A model generated the notes under the pieces. The model was not told the DNA's origin, searched no databases, and saw only the letters and a list, made by a program, of their open reading frames with translations. A stretch of DNA of 64,000 nt, taken from NCBI RefSeq assembly GCF_040744945.1, contig NZ_CP160453.1, forward strand, positions 7,316,001 through 7,380,000. Direction: 5' to 3'. This DNA comes from Saccharothrix sp. HUAS TT1 (GTDB lineage Bacteria > Actinomycetota > Actinomycetes > Mycobacteriales > Pseudonocardiaceae). Of the stretch, positions 1-12,544 are shown piece after piece. Each line of letters opens with the position of its first letter. The stretch's first letter is position 1. The position numbers and the translations under genes were made by a program.

Positions 1-644
1 GCCACGTCGACGTCACCGCCGACCGCGTACATGTGGTAGCCGCCGCGGGTCCGCCGCAGGTACCACCACGCGCCCGCCGCGACGAGCAGCGCCAGCAGCG
101 CCGCCACCGGGATCGGGCCGATCCGGGCGTACCCGAGCTGCTGGAACGAGCGCGGCACGCTGCCCGCCGGCCCGGTGTAGCCGTGCTCCAGGTACCCGCG
201 CAGGACCAGCGCGACGCCGAGCGTGGCGATGAACGCGTTCACCCGCAGGCCCGTGATCACGAGCCCGTTGACGAGCCCGACGGCGGCGGCGACCGCCAGC
301 GCGAGCAGCACGCCGGGCACCACCATCGCCCCGCTGCCCGCCATGGTCTCGGCCGCCACCAGCGAGCACAGCCCGACCAGGTGGGCGACGGACAGGTCGA
401 GCGACCCGGTGACGACCACCAGCGACTGCCCGACCGCGACCAGGCCGAGCGCGGTGCCGCGGGTGAGGATGTTGAGGATGCCGCCCTGGTCGAGCAGCAC
501 ACCGCCGTCGAGCGCCACCAGGACACTGCCGACCACGAGCAGCGCGGCCAGCGCGGCGTACACGGTCACGACGGGGCTCGGCGCGGATCGGCGAGCCCGC
601 ACGGCGACCGCGTCCCGCGTGGCGCTGTCCGGCACGGCGCTCAC
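1..644 (-). CDS. Ribose-type ABC sugar transporter permease (C-terminus outside window)
   Basis: Inner-membrane permease of a ribose/xylose-class (CUT2, RbsC-like) ABC importer. About 214 codons are in the window and the C-terminus lies off the left edge. After a short basic N-terminus there are successive hydrophobic segments, and the family-typical stretch GQSLVVVTGSLDLSVAHLVG, followed by VNGLVITGLRVNAFIATLG, is visible. The start is GTG at 644, which overlaps the TGA of the upstream ATPase gene as GTGA, so the two are translationally coupled. The substrate-binding protein is not in this window and may lie further left. The substrate cannot be told from sequence; the neighbouring secreted sugar oxidation and esterase genes suggest a plant-derived or oxidised sugar. 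Confidence 0.9.
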   Translation of the reverse strand, partial: MSAVPDSATRDAVAVRARRSAPSPVVTVYAALAALLVVGSVLVALDGGVLLDQGGILNILTRGTALGLVAVGQSLVVVTGSLDLSVAHLVGLCSLVAAETMAGSGAMVVPGVLLALAVAAAVGLVNGLVITGLRVNAFIATLGVALVLRGYLEHGYTGPAGSVPRSFQQLGYARIGPIPVAALLALLVAAGAWWYLRRTRGGYHMYAVGGDVDV

Positions 645-2119
645 GCCGCCCCACCGGCCCCGCGCCCGGTGGCCAGCCTCATCACGGCCTCCTCCGAGGC
701 GCCCGCGGGCAGCTCGCCGACCACGGTCCCCTCGCGCACCACGAGGACCCGGTCGCTCAAGCCGATCAGCTCGGGCAGCTCCGACGAGATCAGGAGGACG
801 GCGACCCCGCTGCCCGCGAGGTCGCGCAGCAGCCGGTGGACGGTGTGCTTCGCGCCCACGTCGACGCCGCGCGTCGGCTCGTCGACCACCAGCACCCGCG
901 GCTCGACCGCGAGCCACTTGGCGAGCACCACCTTCTGCTGGTTGCCGCCCGACAGGTGGCGCACCTCCCGGCGCAGCCCCCGGGTGGTCGCGGTGACCGC
1001 CCGGAGCAGGTCGGCGAGGTCCGCCGAGCGCCGCGCCGCCGCGCCCCGCAACGCCGCCCGCCGCACCAGCAGGACGTTGTCCGCCACCGACTGCCGCAGG
1101 GCCAGCCCCTCGCCCTTGCGGTCCTCGGTGACGTGGCCGATGCCCGCGCGGACCGCGGCGCGCGGCCGGTCGACGCGGGTCGGCACGCCGTCCACCGCCA
1201 GGGACCCCGCGGTGAACGGCTCGGCGCCGCAGATCGCCCGCGCCGTCGCGGACCTGCCCGAACCCTGCAACCCGGCCAGGCCGACGACCTCACCGGCGTG
1301 GACGTCGAAGGTCAGGTCGCGCACCCGGTCGTTGCCCGCGCCGCGCAGCGCCAGCCGGACCTCGCCCCGCCGGCCGCCGCGCTCGGGGTACCACGACCCG
1401 AGCGGTCGGCCGACCATGAGCCGCACCACCTCGTCGGGGGTGACGTCGCCGGTGGCCGCGGTCGCCACGAAGGCGCCGTCCTTCAGCACCGTGATCCGCT
1501 CGCCGAGGTCGAACACCTCCCGCATCCGGTGCGAGACGTAGAGGATCGCCACGCCCCGGTCGCGCAGCCGCCGCACCAGCCGGTACAGCAGTTCGACCTC
1601 GTGGTCGGCCAGCGCGGCGGTCGGCTCGTCCATGGCGAGCACCCCGGCGTCGGCGGACAGCGCCTTGACGACCTCCACCACCTGCCGCTGCGCGACCGGC
1701 AGCCGCGCGACGGTGGTCGCCGGGTCGACGTCGCGCACCCCCAGCTCGTCGAGCAGCCGCCGGGCGCCGGCTTCCATCGCCCGGCGGTCGACCCGGCCGC
1801 GGCGCACGGGTTCCCGGCCGAGGAACACGTTCTCGGCCACCGAGCGGTGTTCGAGGAGGGCGAGCTCCTGGTGGATGATCGCGATCCCGGCCGCCCGGGC
1901 GTCGCGCGGCGAGCCGAAGGACACCTCCGACCCGCCGAGCAGGACGCGCCCGGAGTCCGGCCGGTGGACGCCCGCGAGCACCTTCAGCAGCGTCGACTTG
2001 CCCGCGCCGTTCTCGCCCACCAGCGCGTGGACCTCGCCCGCCCGCAGGTCGAGGTCCACGCCGCGCAGCGCGGTGACGCCGAGGAAGCTCTTGGTGATGC
2101 CCTCCAGCCGCACGTCCAC
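641..2119 (-). CDS. Ribose/xylose-type ABC importer, double ATP-binding subunit
   Basis: Cytoplasmic ATPase of 492 residues, the normal length for the fused two-domain RbsA/XylG/MglA family that powers CUT2 sugar importers. The first domain has a standard Walker A (GENGAGKST, about residues 36-44) and Walker B (VLAMDEPT). The second has the degenerate P-loop usual for this family (GLQGSGRS) with an intact signature (LSGGNQQKVVLAKWL) and VLVVDEPTRGVDVG. It sits 49 bases downstream of the CBM13-esterase gene and overlaps the permease by 4 bases. It is thus part of a five-gene operon that joins secreted enzymes to uptake. Confidence 0.95.
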   Translation of the reverse strand: MDVRLEGITKSFLGVTALRGVDLDLRAGEVHALVGENGAGKSTLLKVLAGVHRPDSGRVLLGGSEVSFGSPRDARAAGIAIIHQELALLEHRSVAENVFLGREPVRRGRVDRRAMEAGARRLLDELGVRDVDPATTVARLPVAQRQVVEVVKALSADAGVLAMDEPTAALADHEVELLYRLVRRLRDRGVAILYVSHRMREVFDLGERITVLKDGAFVATAATGDVTPDEVVRLMVGRPLGSWYPERGGRRGEVRLALRGAGNDRVRDLTFDVHAGEVVGLAGLQGSGRSATARAICGAEPFTAGSLAVDGVPTRVDRPRAAVRAGIGHVTEDRKGEGLALRQSVADNVLLVRRAALRGAAARRSADLADLLRAVTATTRGLRREVRHLSGGNQQKVVLAKWLAVEPRVLVVDEPTRGVDVGAKHTVHRLLRDLAGSGVAVLLISSELPELIGLSDRVLVVREGTVVGELPAGASEEAVMRLATGRGAGGAA

Positions 2120-2168
2120 GCGTGAACCTCCATCGGATCTCCTGCGGGCGGGATCGGACCCCGGTCGG

Positions 2169-3536
2169 TCAGAACTGCGCGATGAACCGCCACGCCTCGC
2201 CCTTGGTCCAGGTCCGCACGCCGCTCTCGGCGTAGGTCCCGTCGACCGGACCGGGCATGTGGCCGTTGTCGAACGCCGCCCACTGCACCGGGTAGCCCGC
2301 GCGGCACGAGTACGCCGTGGTCACGTGGGTCATGCTGCCCGCGCCCGGCTCGCGCGGGCTCTGCGGCGCGCAGCCGTTGTTGGCGACGAACCGGTCCCTC
2401 AGCTGACGCCCCATGGAGATGTTGAGCACGTTGTCCGAGATGCCGTGCAGGCCGAAGTAGGCGATCGGCTGGCTGCCGCCGCTGCACCCGCTCAGCTGGG
2501 CGCCGGCGTAGACCACCACCGCCCGGAACACGGTCGCCCTGGCGCACGCGAGCGCGTAGCTCATGCCGCCGCCGTAGCTGAAGCCCATCGCGAAGCGCAG
2601 CTTCGGGTCGACGCAGAGGTCGCCCTCGATCCGCCTGATCATGTCGTCGGTGAACGTGACGTCCTCGCCGCCCGAGTTCGCCCACCCGTTGCCCAGGCCC
2701 TGGGGCGCGACCAGGATCGCGCTGTTGTTCGACTGCTCCTGCATCCCGTAGTAGGACCACGCGGTCCCGCTGGTCCCGCCGGAGGAGACGTCGTTCATGG
2801 TGCCGCCGCGCCAGTGGAACCCGAAGATCAACCGGTAGGGGCGGGTGTTGTCGTAGCCGTCGGGCACCCGCAGGACGAAGCTGCGGCTCTTGCCGCCGCT
2901 CTGGATGGTGTGCGTGCCGCTGCGCAGCGTCGGCGCCTTGCCGCACCCGCTCCCGCCGGGGTCGCCGCCGCCCGACACCTTGGTCAGCAGCCACTGCTGG
3001 TTGGCGCCGCCGTGGTCGGAGTACTGGACGACGTTGCCGTTGTCCGCGGTGGACGCGCCCTGCACCTCGACCGCTTTGTTGCTGTGCCGGGCGATCAGCC
3101 GCACGTGGCCGCCGTCCGAGTCGGCCGCCCGGAACTGCTGGTTGGTCCCGCCGTGGTCGGCCCACTGCTGGATCGCGGCGCCGTCGGCGGTCGACGAGCC
3201 GGGCACGTCGAGCACCTTGCCGGAGTGCCGGGACTTGAGCCGGTAGTAGCCGCCGCCGGAGTCCAGGAACTGCCACTGCTGGTTGGCGCCGTCGTTGCGG
3301 GTCCACTGGGTGATGCGCGCGCCGTCGTTCGTGGCGGAGTTGTAGAGGTCCAACGCCTTGCCGCTGTTGCGGTTCACCAGCACGTACCACGCGCTCGTGT
3401 CGATCGTCGCCGCCGCTGCCGGCGTCGCGGCGACCGCGGTGAGCGCGCCGGCCGCGAGGACCACCGCCGCCGCGGCGGCCGTCACCGGCCGTCGGCGCGT
3501 GTGTGGGGAGGCGGTCGCCTCACCGCTGATCTTCAT
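2169..3536 (-). CDS. Secreted CBM13-polyhydroxybutyrate depolymerase/feruloyl esterase-like protein
   Basis: Secreted modular esterase, 455 residues. A signal peptide with an Ala-rich core covers about residues 1-40. A RICIN-type CBM13 with three QxW-like repeats follows (about 42-182), opening with [15 protein letters not shown] Gly-rich linker leads to an alpha/beta-hydrolase of the LpqC/PHB depolymerase/CE1 type (about 197-455). The nucleophile motif is GFSYGGG and the probable catalytic His is in FDNGHMPG. This family removes feruloyl or acetyl groups from arabinoxylan or cleaves related esters; a cell-wall substrate is inferred from the CBM and the neighbours. The ATG at 3536 was chosen because GAAGGAGAG lies just upstream and a signal peptide follows directly. 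The gene is 17 bases after the ThuA/DUF1080 gene, in the same operon. Confidence 0.85.
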   Translation of the reverse strand: MKISGEATASPHTRRRPVTAAAAAVVLAAGALTAVAATPAAAATIDTSAWYVLVNRNSGKALDLYNSATNDGARITQWTRNDGANQQWQFLDSGGGYYRLKSRHSGKVLDVPGSSTADGAAIQQWADHGGTNQQFRAADSDGGHVRLIARHSNKAVEVQGASTADNGNVVQYSDHGGANQQWLLTKVSGGGDPGGSGCGKAPTLRSGTHTIQSGGKSRSFVLRVPDGYDNTRPYRLIFGFHWRGGTMNDVSSGGTSGTAWSYYGMQEQSNNSAILVAPQGLGNGWANSGGEDVTFTDDMIRRIEGDLCVDPKLRFAMGFSYGGGMSYALACARATVFRAVVVYAGAQLSGCSGGSQPIAYFGLHGISDNVLNISMGRQLRDRFVANNGCAPQSPREPGAGSMTHVTTAYSCRAGYPVQWAAFDNGHMPGPVDGTYAESGVRTWTKGEAWRFIAQF

Positions 3537-3553
3537 CCGGGCTCTCCTTCGGT

Positions 3554-8247
<4,694 letters not shown>

Positions 8248-8271
8248 TCAACGCTCAAAGTTGCTAAAGTT

Positions 8272-8283
8272 GTGAACGCTAAC
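8272..8283. promoter_or_regulatory. LacI-type operator, site 1
   Basis: Core GTGAACGCTAAC, a 10/12 match to GTTAGCGCTAAC, with the central CG typical of LacI-family operators. A GCTAAA half-site starts 9 bases earlier (8263). It lies 118 bases upstream of the dehydrogenase start and is the exact reverse complement of the core of site 2. Confidence 0.75.
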
Positions 8284-8370
8284 TAGAAACCGGACCGGCG
8301 GTTTTGCCTTTTGTGGTGCCGTTTCAGCCGTCGAATGGTGATTCGATGAGGTCAGGCCGTTGCTAAAGAT

Positions 8371-8382
8371 GTTAGCGTTCAC
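8371..8382. promoter_or_regulatory. LacI-type operator, site 2
   Basis: Core GTTAGCGTTCAC with GCTAAA beginning 9 bases before it (8362). It lies 124 bases upstream of the GH95 start codon. Sites 1 and 2 are 99 bases apart centre to centre and probably control both divergent genes. Confidence 0.75.
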
Positions 8383-8505
8383 ATTAGCTGTCCCCGACGA
8401 TTGACGGTCAGGACCGCCGGTGGCTACGTTGCCCTGAGGCTCCGGTCGAGCGCGTTCGCGCAGGCTCCCGGCGCATCGGCCACCGTCCGCTCGGGAGGAT
8501 TCGGC

Positions 8506-11364
8506 ATGTCGGACTTGCCACGAAGGCGACTGATGAAGCTCGGCGCGGCCGGCGCCGGGGCCGCGCTGGCGCCGGGCGGGTGGACGGCGGCGGCCCGCCC
8601 CGGCTCGACCGCGCCACCGGAGGTGCGCGCGGCCGACGACCTGGCGCTGTGGTACGACGAGCCGGCCGGGAGCGACTGGCTCCGCGCGCTGCCGGTCGGC
8701 AACGGCCGCCTCGGCGCGATGGTCTTCGGCAACGTCGACACCGAGCGGTTGCAGCTCAACGAGGACACCGTCTGGGCGGGCGGCCCGCACGACTACACCA
8801 ACACGCGCGGGGCGGGCGCCCTGGCGGAGATCAGGCGGCTGGTCTTCGCCGACCAGTGGGCGCAGGCGCAGTCCCTCATCGACCAGGCGATGCTCGGCAA
8901 CCCCGCCGGCCAGCTGGCCTACCAGACCGTCGGCGACCTCAGGCTCGCCTTCCCCGCCCCCGGCGCGGTGTCGGACTACCAGCGCCGGCTCGACCTGACG
9001 ACCGCCACGACCGTCACGACCTACGTGGCGAACGGCGTGCGGCACCGGCGCGAGGTGATCGCCAGCGCCGCCGACCAGGTGATCGCCGTGCGCCTGACGG
9101 CCGAGACGCCGGGCGCGGTCTCGTTCACGGCCTCCTTCAGCACACCGCAGCGCGCGACGGCGTCGAGCCCGGACGGCACGACGATCGGGCTGGACGGCCG
9201 GTCCGGCGACCAGCGGGGCATCGCGGGCGCGGTCCGGTTCCTCGTGCTGGCCAAGGCCGTCGCCACCGGTGGGAGCACCAGCAGCTCCGGCGGCGCGCTG
9301 CGGGTGTCCAACGCCGACAGCGTCACCCTGCTCATCTCGATCGGCACCAGCTACGTCGACTACCGCAACGTCGCCGGCGACTACCAGGGCATCGCCCGAG
9401 GCCGCCTCAGCGGCGCGCAGGGCACGGCGTACGACGTGCTGCGCAGCCGGCACGTCGCGGACTACCGGAGGCTGTTCGGGCGCGTCACCCTCGACCTCGG
9501 CCGGACAGCGGCGGCGGACCAGCCGACCGACGTCCGGATCGCCCGGCACGGCGCCGCGGCCGACCCGCAGTTCTCCGCCCTGCTGTTCCAGTACGGCCGG
9601 TACCTGCTGATCTCCTCGTCGCGGCCGGGCACCCAGCCGGCCAACCTCCAGGGCATCTGGAACGACCAGCTCGCCCCGTCGTGGGACTCCAAGTACACCC
9701 TCAACGCCAACCTGCCGATGAACTACTGGCCGGCCGACACGACCAACCTGGCCGAGTGCCACGAGCCGGTGTTCCGCATGATCGACGACCTCGCCGTGAC
9801 CGGCGCCCGCACCGCGCGGGCCCAGTACGGCGCGGGCGGCTGGGTCACCCACCACAACACCGACGGGTGGCGGGGTTCCTCGGTGGTCGACGGCGCGTTC
9901 TGGGGCATGTGGCAGACCGGTGGCGCGTGGCTCGCCACCATGATCTGGGACCACTACCTGTTCACCGGCGACGTCGGGTTCCTGCGCTCCTACTACCCCG
10001 CGATGAAGGGCGCCGCCCAGTTCTTCCTGGACACCCTGGTGGTGGAGCCGAACCTGAAGTGGCTGGTGACCAACCCGTCGAACTCGCCGGAACTCGCCCA
10101 CCACGCCAACGCGAGCGTGTGCGCCGGTCCCACGATGGACATGCAGGTCCTGCGCGACCTGTTCGAGGGCTGCGCCCGCGCCTCGGAGGTGCTGGACGTG
10201 GACGCCGACTTCCGGACGCGGGTGCGCGCGACGAGCCGGCAGCTGGCCCCGACGCGGATCGGGTCGCGCGGCAACGTCATGGAGTGGCTGCACGACTGGG
10301 TCGAGACCGAGCCGAACCACCGGCACGTCTCGCACCTGTACGGGCTGCACCCGAGCAACCAGATCACCAAGCGCGGGACGCCCCAGCTGTTCGAGGCCGC
10401 CCGCCGGACCCTCCAGCTGCGCGGTGACGCCGGCACCGGCTGGTCGCTGGCCTGGAAGATCAACTACTGGGCGCGGCTGGAGGAGGGCGGCCGGGCGCAC
10501 GACCTCGTCCGCTCCCTGGTGACGCCGGACCGGCTCGCGCCGAACATGTTCGACCTGCACCCGCCGTTCCAGATCGACGGCAACTTCGGCGCCACGTCCG
10601 GCATCGCCGAGATGCTGCTGCACAGCCACAACGGCGAGCTGCACCTGCTGCCCGCGCTGCCGCCCGCCTGGCCGGCCGGGAGGGTGGACGGGCTGCGCGG
10701 CCGGGGTGGGCACACGGTCGGGGCCGCGTGGAGCGGTGGCTGGGCCACGGAGCTGTCCGTCACCCCGGACCGCGACGGCGTGGTGAAGGTCCGCAGCCGG
10801 GTGTTCACCGCGCCCTACGAGCTGCGCGACCTCACCGCGGGCGCCGTGGTGCAGCCGGAGCGGGTCGAGGCCGACCTGGTCCGGTTCACCGGGCAGGCGG
10901 GCCACACCTACCGCGTGACCTCGCAGGGACAGCCCCCGCTGGTCGAGCCGGGGGTGGACTACCACCTGGTGGCGCAGCACAGCGGCAAGCGGGCCGACGT
11001 CAACGGGGCGTCGACGGCGGTCGGGGCCGCCCTGGTCCAGTGGCCGGGCACCGGCGGCGCGAACCAGCGGTTCGAGTTCCTGCCCTCCGGCGACCACTAC
11101 CGCGTGCGGGCCCGGCACAGCGGCCTGGTGCTCCAGGTCTCGGGGACCGGCACCGGGGTCGACATCACCCAGCAGCGTGACGCGGGGACGCCGAACCAGC
11201 TGTGGCGGCTGGTGGACCACGGCGGCGGCGTGGTGAGCCTGGTCAACCAGCAGAGCGGCCTCGCGATGGACGTGTGGTCCGCCTCCACCGCCGACGGCGC
11301 CCGCATCTCGCAGTGGACCGCCACCGGCAGCTCCAACCAGCGCTTCCAGCTCCAGCGCGCCTGA
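8506..11364 (+). CDS. Secreted GH95 alpha-L-fucosidase/galactosidase-type enzyme with CBM13
   Basis: Tat-exported glycoside hydrolase, 952 residues. The N-terminus has an RRRLMKLGAAGAG twin-arginine signal, then a GH95 domain (about 45-803) and a C-terminal RICIN CBM13 (about 815-952). Visible GH95 signatures are PVGNGRLGAMVFG near the N-terminus, the Asn pair in TLNANLPMNYWP, TNPSNSPE with the likely general acid Glu, and HPPFQIDGNFG with the Asp that completes the catalytic site. Family members remove alpha-1,2-L-fucose or alpha-L-galactose from plant glycans such as xyloglucan; which one here is not decidable. The start at 8506 follows GGGAGGA and gives the Tat signal; the open frame runs back to 8401 without an RBS. 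It is under operator sites 1 and 2. Confidence 0.92.
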   Translation: MSDLPRRRLMKLGAAGAGAALAPGGWTAAARPGSTAPPEVRAADDLALWYDEPAGSDWLRALPVGNGRLGAMVFGNVDTERLQLNEDTVWAGGPHDYTNTRGAGALAEIRRLVFADQWAQAQSLIDQAMLGNPAGQLAYQTVGDLRLAFPAPGAVSDYQRRLDLTTATTVTTYVANGVRHRREVIASAADQVIAVRLTAETPGAVSFTASFSTPQRATASSPDGTTIGLDGRSGDQRGIAGAVRFLVLAKAVATGGSTSSSGGALRVSNADSVTLLISIGTSYVDYRNVAGDYQGIARGRLSGAQGTAYDVLRSRHVADYRRLFGRVTLDLGRTAAADQPTDVRIARHGAAADPQFSALLFQYGRYLLISSSRPGTQPANLQGIWNDQLAPSWDSKYTLNANLPMNYWPADTTNLAECHEPVFRMIDDLAVTGARTARAQYGAGGWVTHHNTDGWRGSSVVDGAFWGMWQTGGAWLATMIWDHYLFTGDVGFLRSYYPAMKGAAQFFLDTLVVEPNLKWLVTNPSNSPELAHHANASVCAGPTMDMQVLRDLFEGCARASEVLDVDADFRTRVRATSRQLAPTRIGSRGNVMEWLHDWVETEPNHRHVSHLYGLHPSNQITKRGTPQLFEAARRTLQLRGDAGTGWSLAWKINYWARLEEGGRAHDLVRSLVTPDRLAPNMFDLHPPFQIDGNFGATSGIAEMLLHSHNGELHLLPALPPAWPAGRVDGLRGRGGHTVGAAWSGGWATELSVTPDRDGVVKVRSRVFTAPYELRDLTAGAVVQPERVEADLVRFTGQAGHTYRVTSQGQPPLVEPGVDYHLVAQHSGKRADVNGASTAVGAALVQWPGTGGANQRFEFLPSGDHYRVRARHSGLVLQVSGTGTGVDITQQRDAGTPNQLWRLVDHGGGVVSLVNQQSGLAMDVWSASTADGARISQWTATGSSNQRFQLQRA

Positions 11365-11426
11365 CCGCCGCTGTCGCCCACGACCCCGAGGAGGTGCGCA
11401 CCGACCACCGACCAACCGAATAACGC

Positions 11427-11454
11427 CGCCGATGAGTACGACACATCATCGGCG
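11427..11454. promoter_or_regulatory. Inverted repeat before GntR gene, with ATGAGTACGAC motif
   Basis: A perfect 9-bp inverted repeat (CGCCGATGA / TCATCGGCG) with a 10-base spacer. It contains ATGAGTACGAC, which recurs with one change as ATGAGTATGAC at 12412-12422 before the next gene. It could be an operator for the GntR/FadR protein or a weak terminator of the GH95 gene; there is no T-run, so operator is preferred. Confidence 0.5.
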
Positions 11455-11547
11455 TCCCGCTCCTGCGGAGGTCCCGCTCGGATGTAAGCTGTCCGGACGG
11501 CGTCGACCGTCGCACTCCTCAGTCGACCCGGTGCGAAGGAGCGGGCG

Positions 11548-12333
11548 TTGACGGATGGGGCAGTGGCGCCGGGGACCGGGGCGGACGCGTCGGCCGGGCA
11601 GCCGGACACCGCCCAGCCGACCGGCCCGTACCGACCGGGCTACGAGCTGGTGGCCGAGCAGCTCCTCCAGCTGATCGCCGAGCTGGAGCTGCGGCCGGGC
11701 GACCGGATGCCGACCGAGAACGAGCTGGCCGCGCGGATGGGCACCAGCCGGACGGTGGTCCGGGAAGCCGTCAAGATCCTCTCCGCGATCGGGCGGGTGC
11801 GCGCGCACAAGGGCCGGGGGCTCTACGTGGCCGACGACGAGGGCATGCTCGGCTCCTCCCGCTGGGGCGGCTTCTTCCTGCCTACCGACCTCGACCACGT
11901 CTACATGCTCTTCGAGTTCCGCCGGGTCCAGGAGACCGCGGCCAGCAGGTTGGCCGCGACCCACGCCACCCCGGCCGAGCTGCGCGCCATCGGCGCCGCC
12001 GCCGAGACCTGCCGGGAGGGCCACCTGACCGGGCAGGTCGCGCTGTTCGACCGCGGCGACGACGACTTCCACCTGGCCGTCGCCGCGGCGTCCCACAACC
12101 AGTTCCTCGTCGCCGCCGTGCGCGAGGCCCGCCGCCTGCAGCGCCAGTCCAGCACCATCGGGCTGCTCGGCGCCATCGGGGGCCACGCGGCCGAGGCCGT
12201 CGAGGAGCACCTCGCGATCTACCAGGCGATCCGCGACGGCGACCCCGAGGCCGCCGCGCGGGCCGCCGGCCTCCACCTCGACAACACCCTGCAGGACTAC
12301 CGCAGCGAGATCCAGCGCCGCCTCTTCGGCTGA
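11548..12333 (+). CDS. GntR/FadR-family transcriptional regulator
   Basis: DNA-binding regulator of 261 residues. An N-terminal winged helix (about 30-100) shows the GntR pattern LRPGDRMPTENELAARMGTSRTVVREAVKIL. A C-terminal all-helical FCD-type effector domain (about 115-250) holds Asp/His residues that may bind metal (FDRGDDDFHLAVAAAS, EEHLAIYQAI). The start is TTG at 11548 with GAAGGAGC upstream; no better ATG gives the full winged helix. It lies between GH95 and the ThuA-dehydrogenase fusion. The repeated ATGAGTAYGAC motif upstream of it and of the next gene suggests it controls itself and that gene. The ligand is unknown. Confidence 0.88.
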   Translation: MTDGAVAPGTGADASAGQPDTAQPTGPYRPGYELVAEQLLQLIAELELRPGDRMPTENELAARMGTSRTVVREAVKILSAIGRVRAHKGRGLYVADDEGMLGSSRWGGFFLPTDLDHVYMLFEFRRVQETAASRLAATHATPAELRAIGAAAETCREGHLTGQVALFDRGDDDFHLAVAAASHNQFLVAAVREARRLQRQSSTIGLLGAIGGHAAEAVEEHLAIYQAIRDGDPEAAARAAGLHLDNTLQDYRSEIQRRLFG

Positions 12334-12408
12334 CCGCGACCGGTCCCGGGCACCGGCCACCGCTGGACCGGGCGCGCGGATGTGTGCTACAAATCACGAC
12401 AACGATGC

Positions 12409-12422
12409 GATATGAGTATGAC
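12409..12422. promoter_or_regulatory. Putative GntR/FadR site before ThuA-dehydrogenase gene
   Basis: GATATGAGTATGAC resembles the motif at 11431-11442 before the regulator's own gene. It lies 123 bases upstream of the ATG at 12545, next to an AT-rich promoter-like stretch (12381-12400). Shared motif plus adjacency is the only evidence. Confidence 0.45.
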
Positions 12423-12544
12423 TCTCAGCTTCGGCCGGGAGGTGCGTCGCTCGCCGGTCTTCAGTGCCACGCCGGCTCTCCCACGTGAGCACACCGCCGC
12501 CGCGTAATCCGATCAGTCGCCTCAAGTGCCCCGGAGGAGTGGCC

